Part shown: one piece after another, positions 42,118 to 50,681 of the stretch
Layout of the letters: each line of letters opens with the position of its first letter
How positions within the stretch are numbered: position 1 is the first letter of the stretch
Origin: Aquincola agrisoli
GTDB taxonomy: Bacteria; Pseudomonadota; Gammaproteobacteria; Burkholderiales; Burkholderiaceae_C
Assembly: GCF_036621135.1 (NCBI RefSeq)
Contig: NZ_JAZIBG010000003.1
Coordinates: forward strand, 71,808 to 135,807
Direction: 5' to 3'
DNA length: 64,000 bases
The notes under the pieces: model-generated
The model's input: only the letters and a program-made list of their open reading frames with translations
The model's database searches: none
What the model was told of the DNA's origin: nothing
Program-made: the position numbers and the translations under genes

Positions 42118-43383
42118 ATGCCCACCGACGACGCCGCCGCCCGGACTCTCCAACGGTTGCGCGCCGGCGAGCTGCAGGGCAGCACGCGGCTCGACCTGCG
42201 CCACGGCGGCCTCGCCGAGCTGCCCCCGGAGGTGCTGGCGCTGGCCGACACGCTTGAAGTGCTGGACGTGTCGAACAACGCGCTGGAGGCCCTGCCCGAC
42301 GCGCTGGCGCGCTGCACCCGGCTGCACACGCTGTTCGCTTCGAGCAACCGCTTCACCGCGCTGCCCGCCGTGCTGGGCCGCCTGCCGGCGCTGGACACGC
42401 TGGGCTTCAAGGCCAACCGCATCGCCGAGGTGGATGCGCGCGCACTGGCGCCCACGCTGCGCTGGCTGATCCTCACCGACAACCGCATCACCTCGCTGCC
42501 CGGATCGCTGGCCGAGTGCACGCGGATGCAGAAGCTGATGCTGTCGGGCAACCGCCTGTCGCAACTGCCGCGGGGCCTGGGCAGGCTGCAGCGGCTGGAG
42601 CTGCTGCGCCTGTCGGCCAACGCCTTCGATCGCGCCGACCACGCGCTGCCCGACGAGCTGCTGGCGCTGCCGCAGCTGGCCTGGCTGGCCCATGCCGGCA
42701 ACCCCTTCAGCGCCCGCCGCGAGCAGGCCGCGCAGGCGGCGGCCGGCGCGCGGCCCATCCCGTGGCATGAACTGGCCCTGCAGGCCCTGCTGGGCGAAGG
42801 CGCCTCGGGCCACATCCACGCGGCGCGCTGGCAGCCTGCCGCCGGGCCCGCGCAGGACGTGGCCGTCAAGCTCTTCAAGGGCGCCGTCACCAGCGACGGG
42901 CTGCCGCAATGCGAGCTGGCCGCCACGCTGGCCGCCGGCACGCACCCGCACCTGGTGGGCGCCGTGGGTGTGCTGGCCGGCCACCCGCAAGGCACCCAGG
43001 GCCTGGTGATGCCGCGCCTGGCCGCGCAGTGGGCGCCGCTGGCCGGCCCGCCCAGCATGGCCAGCTGCAGCCGCGACGTGTACCGCGAGGGCCTGCGCCT
43101 GCCCGCAGCGCAGGGAGCGGCCCTGGCCCGGGCCGCGGCCGATGCGCTGGCCCATCTGCATGCCCGAGGCCTCAGCCACGGCGACCTGTACGCGCACAAC
43201 CTGCTGGTGGACGGCGAAGGCCGGGCACTGCTCAGCGACTTCGGCGCCGCCTCGTTCCTGCCGCTCGACGACGGCGCCCGCACGCAGGCCCTGCAGGCGT
43301 TGGACCGCCGCGCGCTGCAGATCCTGGTCGACGAACTGGCCGAACGCTGCGAGGCACCCGACGCGGTGCGCGCCGCGGCCTGA
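42118..43383 (+). CDS. Leucine-rich-repeat protein with Ser/Thr kinase-like domain
   Basis: 421 residues. Residues ~20-205 hold about seven leucine-rich repeats (for example LEVLDVSNNALEALPDALAR, LRWLILTDNRITSLPGSLAE). Residues ~222-415 are a compact protein kinase: glycine loop LLGEGASGHIHAARW, Lys in VAVKLFKG, catalytic loop SHGDLYAHNLLVDGEG and LLSDFGAAS. His-x-Asp, Asn and DFG are all present, so activity is plausible. No signal or membrane segment. This eukaryote-like architecture is scattered among Burkholderiales and pseudomonads and its role is unknown. Monocistronic between a secreted-protein gene and a convergent AraC gene. Confidence 0.85.
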   Translation: MPTDDAAARTLQRLRAGELQGSTRLDLRHGGLAELPPEVLALADTLEVLDVSNNALEALPDALARCTRLHTLFASSNRFTALPAVLGRLPALDTLGFKANRIAEVDARALAPTLRWLILTDNRITSLPGSLAECTRMQKLMLSGNRLSQLPRGLGRLQRLELLRLSANAFDRADHALPDELLALPQLAWLAHAGNPFSARREQAAQAAAGARPIPWHELALQALLGEGASGHIHAARWQPAAGPAQDVAVKLFKGAVTSDGLPQCELAATLAAGTHPHLVGAVGVLAGHPQGTQGLVMPRLAAQWAPLAGPPSMASCSRDVYREGLRLPAAQGAALARAAADALAHLHARGLSHGDLYAHNLLVDGEGRALLSDFGAASFLPLDDGARTQALQALDRRALQILVDELAERCEAPDAVRAAA

Positions 43384-43388
43384 CGCCC

Positions 43389-44321
43389 TCAACGCCGCGC
43401 TTTGCCGCCGCCGGACGGCCCGACCACTTTGTGCACCGGCGCCTGCTGCGGTGCCGGCTCGTCCGCCGGCCGGGCGCGCCACGCGGCCGGCGTGAGCTGG
43501 GTCTCGCGCTTGAAGGCCCGCTGGAACGCCGCCTCGGACGCATAGCCCACCGCCTCGCCGATCGCGGCGACCGACTCGTGCGTGTCGCGCAGGCGGCGCG
43601 CCGCCTCGGCCATGCGCACGGCCGTCAGGAAGGCCGCCGGCGACACGCTGGCCGCGGCCTGGAAGGTGCGGATCAGCGACGAGCGCGACAGGTGGGCACG
43701 CTCTGCCATGTCCTCGATCGACCATGCGCCGCCGGGCTCGGCCAGCACGCCCAGCACCACGCCCTGCAGCCGCGGATGGGCCGCCAGCGCCAGCAGCCCC
43801 GGCGCCGGCTCGGGGCCGTGCACCGCGCCGCGCAGCGACAGGCCGAAGAGCGCGGCGGACAGGTGGCGCAGCACGCCGGCGCTGCCGGGCGGCAGCGTGT
43901 CGGTCTCCGCCTTCAGCAGCGCGACCAGCGTCGCGCGGCGGCCGGCCTGCGCATCGTCCGTGCCCGCCGCACGCACGACGATCAGCGGCGGCAGCAGCGT
44001 GCGGAACAGCGCCCAGGCCGCGGTCGAGACGATGAAGCGGCCGCACAGCAGGCCGCCCGCGTCGGCGGCGCCGGCCTGCCGCAGGCGGTGCGCGCCGCCG
44101 GCCGTGAGCAGCGCCACGTCGCCCGGGCCCAGCGGGGTCGGCGGCAGCCCCGGCCCGTCGATCACGGCCGTGCCGGCCAGCAGCACGTGGTAGGGCATCT
44201 CGCGCTCGGCCCGCGCCGCTTCGTCGATCTGCCAGCCGGGGGCCAGCTCACAGCGCACGTCGAGCCGGCCATCCACGGCGGCCAGGTCCAGCAGGCGGTC
44301 GAGCAGGTCCGTCGGGGCCAT
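43389..44321 (-). CDS. AraC family regulator with cupin sensor domain
   Basis: 310 residues from ATG 44321. The N-terminal cupin_6-type domain starts TDLLDRLLDLAAVDGRLDVR, and GDVALLTAGGAHRL lies in the barrel. The C-terminal double HTH is standard: SIEDMAERAHLSRSSLIRTF, SPAAFLTAVRMAEAARRL, VGYASEAAFQRAFKRETQLT, PAAWR. In-frame ATGs at 44357 and 44384 would lengthen it but would place the start inside the direct repeats at 44347-44378. It is divergent from an AhpD-like gene, its likely target; relatives sense oxidants or quinones. Confidence 0.9.
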   Translation of the reverse strand: MAPTDLLDRLLDLAAVDGRLDVRCELAPGWQIDEAARAEREMPYHVLLAGTAVIDGPGLPPTPLGPGDVALLTAGGAHRLRQAGAADAGGLLCGRFIVSTAAWALFRTLLPPLIVVRAAGTDDAQAGRRATLVALLKAETDTLPPGSAGVLRHLSAALFGLSLRGAVHGPEPAPGLLALAAHPRLQGVVLGVLAEPGGAWSIEDMAERAHLSRSSLIRTFQAAASVSPAAFLTAVRMAEAARRLRDTHESVAAIGEAVGYASEAAFQRAFKRETQLTPAAWRARPADEPAPQQAPVHKVVGPSGGGKARR

Positions 44322-44346
44322 CGAAGGGGATCGGGTCAGGTTGGAA

Positions 44347-44378
44347 CGAACGGGCATGACGCTGCGCCGAACGGGCAT
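44347..44378. promoter_or_regulatory. Direct repeats CGAACGGGCAT in AraC/AhpD divergent region
   Basis: CGAACGGGCAT occurs at 44347-44357 and again at 44368-44378, exactly 21 bases apart, i.e. two helical turns. Direct repeats with this period are the standard binding site of AraC-type dimers. They lie between the AraC start (44321) and the AhpD-like start (44454). Confidence 0.6.
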
Positions 44379-44453
44379 TCGCACGCGCGGCGCGGATTTC
44401 TACAGTGGCTGCACCGCCCATCGCGGCGCTTTCGAAACCCACCGGAGTTGACC

Positions 44454-44990
44454 ATGTCCCGCCTTCCCACCCTCCCCCTCGCCGACGCCCCCGAGGCCGC
44501 GCGCCCGCTCTTCGAGCAGATCCGCCGCGCGGCCGGCATGGTGCCCAATGCCTACGCCGCGATCGGCGCCCACAGCCCGGCCGCGCTCGCGCTGATGCTC
44601 GGCGGCGACGGCGCACTGGCACGCGGCACGCTGTCGAAGGCCGACATCGAGGCCGTGCGGCTGGCCATCAGCGCGCAGAACGGCTGCGACTACTGCGTCG
44701 CCGCGCACTCGATGCTGGCCGGCAAGGCCGGCCTGAAGCCCGAGGCCCTGCACGCGCTGCGCACGGGCGAGCCGACGGGCGACGAGCGCCGCGACGCGCT
44801 GGTGCACTTCGCACGCGCCACCGCCGGCACACGCGGCACGGTGCCCGAAGCCGAGCTGCAGGCCGTGCTCGCCGCCGGCTTCACGCCCGCGCAGGTGACG
44901 GACACGCTGCTGGTGATCTCGCTCATCACCTTCACCAACCTCTTCAACCGCGTGAACGACACGGTGATCGACTTTCCGACGCCGGCATGA
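44454..44990 (+). CDS. AhpD-like carboxymuconolactone decarboxylase family protein
   Basis: 178 residues. The catalytic centre is SAQNGCDYCVAAHSMLAGKA, the CxxC...H motif of alkylhydroperoxidase AhpD-type enzymes, preceded by RRAAGMVPNAYAAIGAHSPA. The peroxidase type uses the vicinal cysteines to reduce organic hydroperoxides. Divergent from the cupin-AraC regulator, an arrangement often seen for oxidant-inducible AhpD homologues. A CGGAG ribosome-binding-like sequence lies before ATG 44454. Confidence 0.9.
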   Translation: MSRLPTLPLADAPEAARPLFEQIRRAAGMVPNAYAAIGAHSPAALALMLGGDGALARGTLSKADIEAVRLAISAQNGCDYCVAAHSMLAGKAGLKPEALHALRTGEPTGDERRDALVHFARATAGTRGTVPEAELQAVLAAGFTPAQVTDTLLVISLITFTNLFNRVNDTVIDFPTPA

Positions 44991-45012
44991 GCACCGGCGC
45001 GCCTTGACCCCA

Positions 45013-45033
45013 CCGGCATAGCAGCGATGCCGG
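45013..45033. promoter_or_regulatory. Inverted repeat CCGGCAT-N7-ATGCCGG with GCATAGC core
   Basis: Seven-base perfect arms separated by AGCAGCG, 69 bases before the start at 45102. The inner GGCATAGCAGCGATGCC resembles the CATAGCAGCTATG palindrome at 18545-18557. Candidate operator of the gene pair 45102-46495. Confidence 0.4.
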
Positions 45034-45101
45034 CCCGGGCGCTGGCAGGCGGCAGGGGCGGCCTTTAAGCTCGGCCTCCGCCGAGAAGGAGACCTCCGCC
45101 C

Positions 45102-45677
45102 ATGCCGCGCATCACGCTGCCCCACCCCGACACCATGACCCCCGAGCAACGGCGGGTGCACGACAGCATCGTTTCCGGCCCGCGCGGCCGCATCCAGGGG
45201 CCGCTGCGCGCAGCGCTGCACAACCCCGAGCTGGCCGAACGCTGGTCGGCGCTCGGCGAGCTGCTGCGCTACCGCACGCTGCTGAGCCGCCGCCAGGCCG
45301 AGCTCGCAATCCTCGTGACCGGCCGCGCCAGCCAGTCGCCCTTCGAGTGGTACGCGCACCGGCTCGAGGCGGAGAAGGCCGGCATCGACGCGCCCACCAT
45401 CGACGCGCTGCTGGCGCTGGAGGTGCCCGAAGGCCTGGACGACACCGACACCGTGATCGTGCAGGTGGCGTACGAGCTGAAGCGCACGCATTCGATCTCC
45501 GACGCCACCTACGCGCGCGCGCTCGAGCTGCTGGGCGAACGGATGCTGGTCGAGCTGACCGCGCTGGTCGGCTACTACACGATGGTCGCGATGACGCTCA
45601 ATGCGCACGAGATCCCGCTGCCCGAAGGCGTGACGCCGGCCTTCCCGCTGCCGCAGCACCAGCAGGACGGCGCATGA
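45102..45677 (+). CDS. Carboxymuconolactone decarboxylase family protein (no CxxC)
   Basis: 191 residues: DTMTPEQRRVHDSIVSGPRG, AERWSALGELLRYRTLLSRR, AELAILVTGRASQSPFEWYA, and a long C-terminal helix region ALVGYYTMVAMTLNAHEIPL. Unlike the previous gene it lacks the CxxC pair, so it belongs to the decarboxylase-like or non-redox branch, common in aromatic catabolism loci. GAAGGAGA ribosome binding site. The downstream amidohydrolase start overlaps its stop by four bases (ATGA), implying one metabolic step pair. Confidence 0.88.
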   Translation: MPRITLPHPDTMTPEQRRVHDSIVSGPRGRIQGPLRAALHNPELAERWSALGELLRYRTLLSRRQAELAILVTGRASQSPFEWYAHRLEAEKAGIDAPTIDALLALEVPEGLDDTDTVIVQVAYELKRTHSISDATYARALELLGERMLVELTALVGYYTMVAMTLNAHEIPLPEGVTPAFPLPQHQQDGA

Positions 45678-46495
45678 GTGCCCCGAAGCCGGCGGGCGGT
45701 TGGGACTGCCACGCCCACCTCTTTGGTCCGTACGAGCGCTACCCGCTCGCGCCGGACCGCAGCTACACGCCGCCCGAGGCGGTCGAGGCGCAGTACCTCA
45801 CGCTGCTCGGCCGCCTGGGCCTGGACCATGGCGTGCTGGTGCACCCCAGCGCCTACGGCGAGGACTACAGGCTGCTGTTCGACGCGCTGGCCGCGCAGCC
45901 GCGGTGGCGGGGCGTGATCGTCGCCCGCCCCGGCACGCTGCCGACGCTGAAGGGCCTGCGCGAACGCGGCGTGCGTGCCGCGCGCTACAGCCACCGCAGC
46001 GGCGCCGGCGCCAACTTCGCCGGCAGCGCCTCGTTCGAAGACCTGCGCTCGATGGCCCCCGCGCTGGCCGATGCCGGCCTGCACGCCGAGCTGTGGACCG
46101 ACTGCCAGGCCCTGCCCGACATCGCCGAGGCGATCGTCGCGCTGCCGGTGCCGGTGGTCATCGATCACATGGGCGGCTTCGACGTGGACGCCGGCGTGAA
46201 CGACACCGGCTTCCTCACGTTGCTGTCGCTGCTCGAAACCGGCCACGTGTACGTCAAGCTGTGCGTCTACCGCAACCTGCTGAAGGCCGCCGGCCTCGAC
46301 GCCGGCCGCCCCTTCCAGGCCGCGATGCTGCGGGCCAACCCCGATCGGCTCGTCTGGGGCAGCGACTGGCCCCACCTGCGCGTGGAGCCCGCGCCCGACG
46401 CCGCGCAGCTGCTGGCCTGGATGAAGAACGGCGTGGCCGACGAGGCGCTGGTGCGCCGCATCCTGGTCGACAACCCGCAGCGGCTGTACGCCTAG
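45674..46495 (+). CDS. Amidohydrolase_2 family hydrolase (LigI/PDC hydrolase-like)
   Basis: 273 residues of the metal-dependent amidohydrolase superfamily: WDCHAHLFGPYERYPLAPDR (HxH on strand 1), RPGTLPTLKGLRERGVRAAR, VVIDHMGGFD (His on strand 6), and WGSDWPHLRVEPAPDAAQLL (Asp on strand 8). 2-pyrone-4,6-dicarboxylate lactonase (LigI) and relatives have this layout, so hydrolysis of a lactone dicarboxylate is a reasonable guess. Translationally coupled to the carboxymuconolactone decarboxylase family gene. Confidence 0.88.
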   Translation: MSAPKPAGGWDCHAHLFGPYERYPLAPDRSYTPPEAVEAQYLTLLGRLGLDHGVLVHPSAYGEDYRLLFDALAAQPRWRGVIVARPGTLPTLKGLRERGVRAARYSHRSGAGANFAGSASFEDLRSMAPALADAGLHAELWTDCQALPDIAEAIVALPVPVVIDHMGGFDVDAGVNDTGFLTLLSLLETGHVYVKLCVYRNLLKAAGLDAGRPFQAAMLRANPDRLVWGSDWPHLRVEPAPDAAQLLAWMKNGVADEALVRRILVDNPQRLYA

Positions 46496-46505
46496 CCGGT
46501 TGGGC

Positions 46506-47579
46506 TCAGGCCGGCGAGACGGCCTGCAGTTCCACCTCGCGCCCCGTGCGGGCGCTCTCGGCCAGCGCCTCCAGCGTGGCCGCGATGTCCAGGCTGGCCG
46601 CGGCCGCACGCCCGATGGCGTCGACGTCGCGCGCATGCACCACCCGGGCGAACGCCTCGACCGCGAAGCGGAAGCCGCTGCCGGTGCCGGCATCCAGGTC
46701 CTCGAACGGGATGGTGTTGAACACCCCGCGGCGCACGCGCAGCCGGCTGGGCAGGTAACCGTACGGGTGGCCGCCCGCCTGCGCGCTGGTGTGGTTGAGG
46801 TACTCGGTCTCGATCGTGCCCCGGGTGCAGGCGATGGTGGCGTAGCGGTGGGTGGCAGCGTCCATCGCGCACGACATCTGTGCGCAGCGGCCGTCGGCGT
46901 AGTGCAGCGTCGCGGCCATGCCGATGTCGACGCCGGTGTCGGCCCAGCGCGCGTCGGCGCGCACGCGCTGCGGTGCTCAGCCCATCACCAGGCGGATCAG
47001 GCTCAGCGGGTAGCTGCCCGCGTCCAGCAGCGCACCGCCGCCCAGGTCCGCCTGCATGCGGATGTTGGCCTGCGGGTTGCCGAGCGTGAAGCCGAAGCCG
47101 GCATGCACCGAGCGGACCTCGCCGACCTCGCCGCCCTGCAGCAGCGACAGCATCCGGCCCGTCTGCGGCTGGAAGTAGTACGGATACGCCTCCAGCAGCA
47201 GGACGCCGTGGCGCTGCGCGGCATCGAACATCGCACGGGCCTGCGCCAGGCCGGTGGCGAGCGGCTTCTCGCACAGCACGTGCTTGCCGGCCTCGGCCGC
47301 CTTGATCGCCCATTCGGCGTGCAGGCTGTTGGGCAGCGGCAGGTAGACGACGTCGACCTCGGGATCGGCCAACAGGGCCTCGTAGCTGCCGTGGTGGCGG
47401 CCGATGCCCTGCGCGGCGGCGAAGGCGGCGGCCGTCTCGGCGTTGCGGCTGGCCACGGCCACGATGCGTGCGGCCGGGCTGGGTGCCACGTCGCGCGTGA
47501 ACTGCCGCGCGATGTTGGCGCAGCCGAGGATGCCGATGCGGATCGGGGGCGGGGCGGAAAAGCGGGTGTTCTTCTTCAT
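46506..47579 (-). pseudogene. Gfo/Idh/MocA family oxidoreductase interrupted by an in-frame UGA
   Basis: In one frame from ATG 47579 to stop 46506 there are 357 codons plus one internal TGA at 46979-46977. The N-terminal part is a good NAD(P) Rossmann domain (IRIGILGCANIARQFTRDVA, VASRNAETAAAFA, LCEKPLATG with the EKP motif, SLHAEWAIKAAEAGKHV). The part after the TGA continues the C-terminal domain (VDIGMAATLHYADGRCAQMS to VSPA). The family would oxidise a sugar or cyclitol. A single nonsense change after RLVMG explains the break; a read error is possible. Convergent with the amidohydrolase gene. Confidence 0.85.
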
Positions 47580-47693
47580 CCGACGAGCCTAACCCAGCCC
47601 AGGCCGGGCCTGCGGTTTTCCCTGAGCCGCAAGCTGTTCCGGGAGATGGCGCCGAGGCGCAAAGTACAGCTCTCACGAGACCGGAGACGAGAC

Positions 47694-48692
47694 ATGATCC
47701 CACCCCTGTGGACAAGACGCGGCGCCCTCGCACATGCGGCAGGCCTCGGGCTGGCGGGCATGTGGCCGGCAGCCCTGCTGGCCCAGGCCGGGGCGTGGCC
47801 GTCGAAGAGCGTCCGGTTCGTCGTGCCCTTCGCGCCGGGCGGCAGCTCGGAGATCGTCGCGCGGTCGGCCGCGGCCGAGATGAGCAAGCTGCTCGGCCAG
47901 AGCGTGTTCGTCGACAACAAGCCCGGCGGGGCCGGCAACGTGGCGATGCAGGAGGTGGCCCGGGCCACCGACCAGCACACGGTGATCCTGGGGCACATCG
48001 GCACGCTGGCGGTCAACCCCTTCATCTTCGACAAGCTGCCCTACGACGCCAACAAGGATTTCAAGCCGGTCTCGCTGCTCGCGAAGGTGCCGAGCCTCTA
48101 CCTGGTCAACAACGACGTGCCGGCGAAGAACCTGAAGGAGTTCATCGCACTGGCCAAGTCGAAGCCGGGCCGGCTGAACTACGGCTCGGCCGGCAACGGC
48201 AGCGCCGGGCACCTCGCCTTCGAGTACCTGAAGATGGAGACCGGCACGTTCATCACGCACGTGCCCTACCGGGGCACCGGGCCGCAGCTGACGGACCTGC
48301 TGGCCGGCCGGCTGGACGCGGCCTCGGTGGGTGCCCCCGCGGTGCTGCAGTTCATCAAGACGGGCAAGCTGCGCTGCATCGCCACCGGCACGCCCCAGCG
48401 CATCCCCCAGCTGCCCGACGTGCCGACCGTGGCCGAACAGGGCTTCCCCGGCTTCGAGATGACGCAGTGGTACGGCCTGCTCGCGCCTGCCTCGCTGCCG
48501 CAGCAGTTCATCGACGTGCTGGCCGCCGCCGCGGCCAAGGCCGTCACCTCGCCGTCGGCGGTGGAGATGCTCAGCAAGGAGGCGGCCATCGCCGTGGGGA
48601 GCACACCGGCCGAGTTCGCGAGGTTCATCGCGACGGAGCAGAAGCGCTGGCAGCCGGTGCTCAAGCGTGCGCAGGTGAAGCCCGACAACTGA
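47694..48692 (+). CDS. Bug/TctC-type periplasmic receptor with Tat-like signal
   Basis: 332 residues. N-terminus MIPPLWTRRGALAHAAGLGL has an Arg pair; cleavage near LLA-QAG. Motifs: AWPSKSVRFVVPFAPGGSSE, FVDNKPGGAGNVAMQ, NYGSAGNGSAGHLAFEYL. DQHTVILGHIGTLAV replaces the usual DGYTL loop, so ligand contact may differ. CGGAGAC ribosome binding site. The last 32 bases overlap the convergent LysR gene. Confidence 0.92.
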   Translation: MIPPLWTRRGALAHAAGLGLAGMWPAALLAQAGAWPSKSVRFVVPFAPGGSSEIVARSAAAEMSKLLGQSVFVDNKPGGAGNVAMQEVARATDQHTVILGHIGTLAVNPFIFDKLPYDANKDFKPVSLLAKVPSLYLVNNDVPAKNLKEFIALAKSKPGRLNYGSAGNGSAGHLAFEYLKMETGTFITHVPYRGTGPQLTDLLAGRLDAASVGAPAVLQFIKTGKLRCIATGTPQRIPQLPDVPTVAEQGFPGFEMTQWYGLLAPASLPQQFIDVLAAAAAKAVTSPSAVEMLSKEAAIAVGSTPAEFARFIATEQKRWQPVLKRAQVKPDN

Positions 48693-49587
48693 GCTGCGCG
48701 GCCGCGCTCCACAGCGCCTCGGCCGCCCGCGGCAGCGCGGCCTGGCCGCGGAAGAGGCGGATCTCCACCTCGACCGCCCATTCGCTGCCGCCGGCCTCCA
48801 GCAGCCGGCCGGCGTCCAGCTCGTCACGGATCAGACTCGCGGGCAGCCAGGCGATGCCGCGGCCATCGAGCGCCATCGTCTTCAGCACCGAGGCCAGGTG
48901 CGCGGTGAACACCGGCTCGGCCTGGGCCTGGTCCAGCAGGGCGCCGCGCATCGCCCGCACCACGCGGCCGATGCCCGACTCCGCGCTGTAGGCCAGCACG
49001 GGCACGCGGGCCTGGCCGGGCGGTGAGAGCCGGTGCAGCGGCGCGCCGCCGGGCCCCGGCGCCGACACCGGCAGCAGCGTGTCGCTGCCGACCCGCACCG
49101 AGCGGTACGCCGCCGGATCCAGCCGGCCCGGCACCCGTTCGTGCCAGTGCGACAGCACGAACTGCACGCGGCCCTGCAGCAGCAGCGTCTCGCACTGCTG
49201 CAGCACATCGGACACCAGCTGCACCGGCCCGACCGTCGTGTGCGATTCCAGGCTGCGCAGCCATGACGGCAGGAAGGTGAACGACAGCGCGTGCGTCGAC
49301 GCCAGGCGCAGCGTGGCCGAGCTGGCATCGGCCACCGCGCGGGCCTCGTCGGGCACACGCGCCACGCGCGCGAGGATCTCCTGCGCCACCGTGCGGAACC
49401 ATTCACCGGTGTCGGTCAGCGTCGCAGGGTGCGAGCCGCGGTCGATCAGCACGACGCCCAGCCACTCCTCCAGCGCACGGATGCGGCGGCTGAAGGCCGG
49501 CTGCGTCATGTGGCGCTCTTCGGCCGCGCGGGAGAAGTTGCCGCTGGCCGCCAGTGCCAGGAAGTCTTCGAGCCACGAGAGGTTCAT
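48661..49587 (-). CDS. LysR family transcriptional regulator
   Basis: 308 residues from ATG 49587: HTH with WLEDFLALAASGNFSRAAEE and MTQPAFSRRIRALEEWLGVV; effector domain from TLRLASTHALSFTFLPSWLR, as in HypT-like/YjiE-like LysR members with LSFTFLPSWL. Divergent from the dihydrodipicolinate synthase-family gene (49738), the start of the tartrate dehydratase operon, which it probably regulates. Its 3' end overlaps the convergent Bug gene by 32 bases. Confidence 0.9.
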   Translation of the reverse strand: MNLSWLEDFLALAASGNFSRAAEERHMTQPAFSRRIRALEEWLGVVLIDRGSHPATLTDTGEWFRTVAQEILARVARVPDEARAVADASSATLRLASTHALSFTFLPSWLRSLESHTTVGPVQLVSDVLQQCETLLLQGRVQFVLSHWHERVPGRLDPAAYRSVRVGSDTLLPVSAPGPGGAPLHRLSPPGQARVPVLAYSAESGIGRVVRAMRGALLDQAQAEPVFTAHLASVLKTMALDGRGIAWLPASLIRDELDAGRLLEAGGSEWAVEVEIRLFRGQAALPRAAEALWSAAAQLSCRASPAHA

Positions 49588-49737
49588 GGGCGGTGCTTCA
49601 GGGTCGGTGCTTTGCGGGCATGCAAGCAGAAAAAACGGGCATTGGCCTTCGGCGATCCCGGCGGCCATCATTCCTTCACCGATGACGCCGGGCCGGAAGC
49701 TTCCCCGGGGGCGGCATTGTCAACCCAGGAGACATTC

Positions 49738-50670
49738 GTGCCCACGATCCAGAACTACCGCGGCATCATCCCCGCCATCGCCTGCCCTTTCACACCCGAC
49801 CACCAGATCGACGAGCCCGCGCTGCGCCGGCTGGCCAGCTGGCTGGCCCGGCAGCCCGGCGTGGTAGCGGTGATGACCAACGGCCATACCGGTGAAGTCT
49901 TCTCACTCACGCCGCGCGAGCGCGCCCAGGTCACCCGCATCGTGGCCGACGAGCTGAAGGGCAAGTTGCCGGTGATCTCGTCGATCGTCTGCGAAGGGCT
50001 GAAGGACGCGCAGGAGCACGCGGCGCTGGCCCGTGAGGCCGGCGCGCAGGCACTCGACGTGATGCCGCCGCACCACTGGCTGCGCTTCGGCTTCCGCCCC
50101 GACCACGTCACCGACTACTTCGCCGCGATCGCCGAGATCGGGCTCGACCTGGTGGCGCACGTGTACCCGGCGTGGACGCGGGCCTCGTACTCGTCGGCCA
50201 CGCTGGCCGCGCTGGCGAAGCTGCCCTACGTGCAGGCCTTCAAGGTGGGCCAGCGCGACATGAACCGCTACGCGGCCGACATCAAGGCCATTCGCGACGC
50301 CGATCCGTCCAAGGCCATCCTGACCTGCCACGACGAATACCTGCTCGCGACGATGGTCCAGGGCGTGGACGGCGCGCTGGTGGGCTTCGCGACCTTCATC
50401 CCCGGACTGATCAACGACCTGTGGGAAGCGGTGAAGGCCGGCGACCTGAAGCGTGCGATGCAGGTGCAGTCGGTGATCACGCCGCTGAAGGACGCGGTGT
50501 ACGGCGGTGGCGAGCCCACCGGCGAGGCGCATGCGCGCATGAAGGCCGGCATGTACCTGGCCGGCGTGATCGACGACGCCACCGTGCGGCCGCCGACCGA
50601 GGCGCCGAACGAAGCCGAGATGGCCGCGCTGCGCGAGGCGGTGAAGCAGGCCGGCCTGCTGAAGCGTTGA
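49738..50670 (+). CDS. Dihydrodipicolinate synthase family lyase/aldolase
   Basis: 310 residues from GTG 49738 preceded by AGGAGA. N-terminal RGIIPAIACPFTPDHQIDEP, MTNGHTGEVFSLTPRERAQV (the GxxGE phosphate/carboxylate site), LDVMPPHHWLRFGF, catalytic Tyr in VAHVYPAWTRASYS, and Schiff-base Lys in YVQAFKVGQRDMNRYA. The TNGHTGE variant differs from true DapA, so it is probably a catabolic aldolase or dehydratase of a sugar acid or oxo acid. It begins a same-strand operon with Bug, SDR and D-tartrate dehydratase genes. Confidence 0.9.
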   Translation: MPTIQNYRGIIPAIACPFTPDHQIDEPALRRLASWLARQPGVVAVMTNGHTGEVFSLTPRERAQVTRIVADELKGKLPVISSIVCEGLKDAQEHAALAREAGAQALDVMPPHHWLRFGFRPDHVTDYFAAIAEIGLDLVAHVYPAWTRASYSSATLAALAKLPYVQAFKVGQRDMNRYAADIKAIRDADPSKAILTCHDEYLLATMVQGVDGALVGFATFIPGLINDLWEAVKAGDLKRAMQVQSVITPLKDAVYGGGEPTGEAHARMKAGMYLAGVIDDATVRPPTEAPNEAEMAALREAVKQAGLLKR

Positions 50671-50681
50671 AGGAGGCCACC

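Noticed and set aside
40468..44046. 1192-codon minus-strand open frame
   Set aside because: Antisense to a Bug receptor, a secreted protein and the LRR-kinase; low-complexity translation and no recognisable motif.
46940..46979. UGA with a following GC-rich hairpin (CAGCGCG/CGCGCTG) suggesting selenocysteine insertion
   Set aside because: GC-rich hairpins are common here by chance, the site has no redox role in Gfo/Idh/MocA enzymes, and no selenocysteine machinery is in view; a nonsense mutation is simpler.
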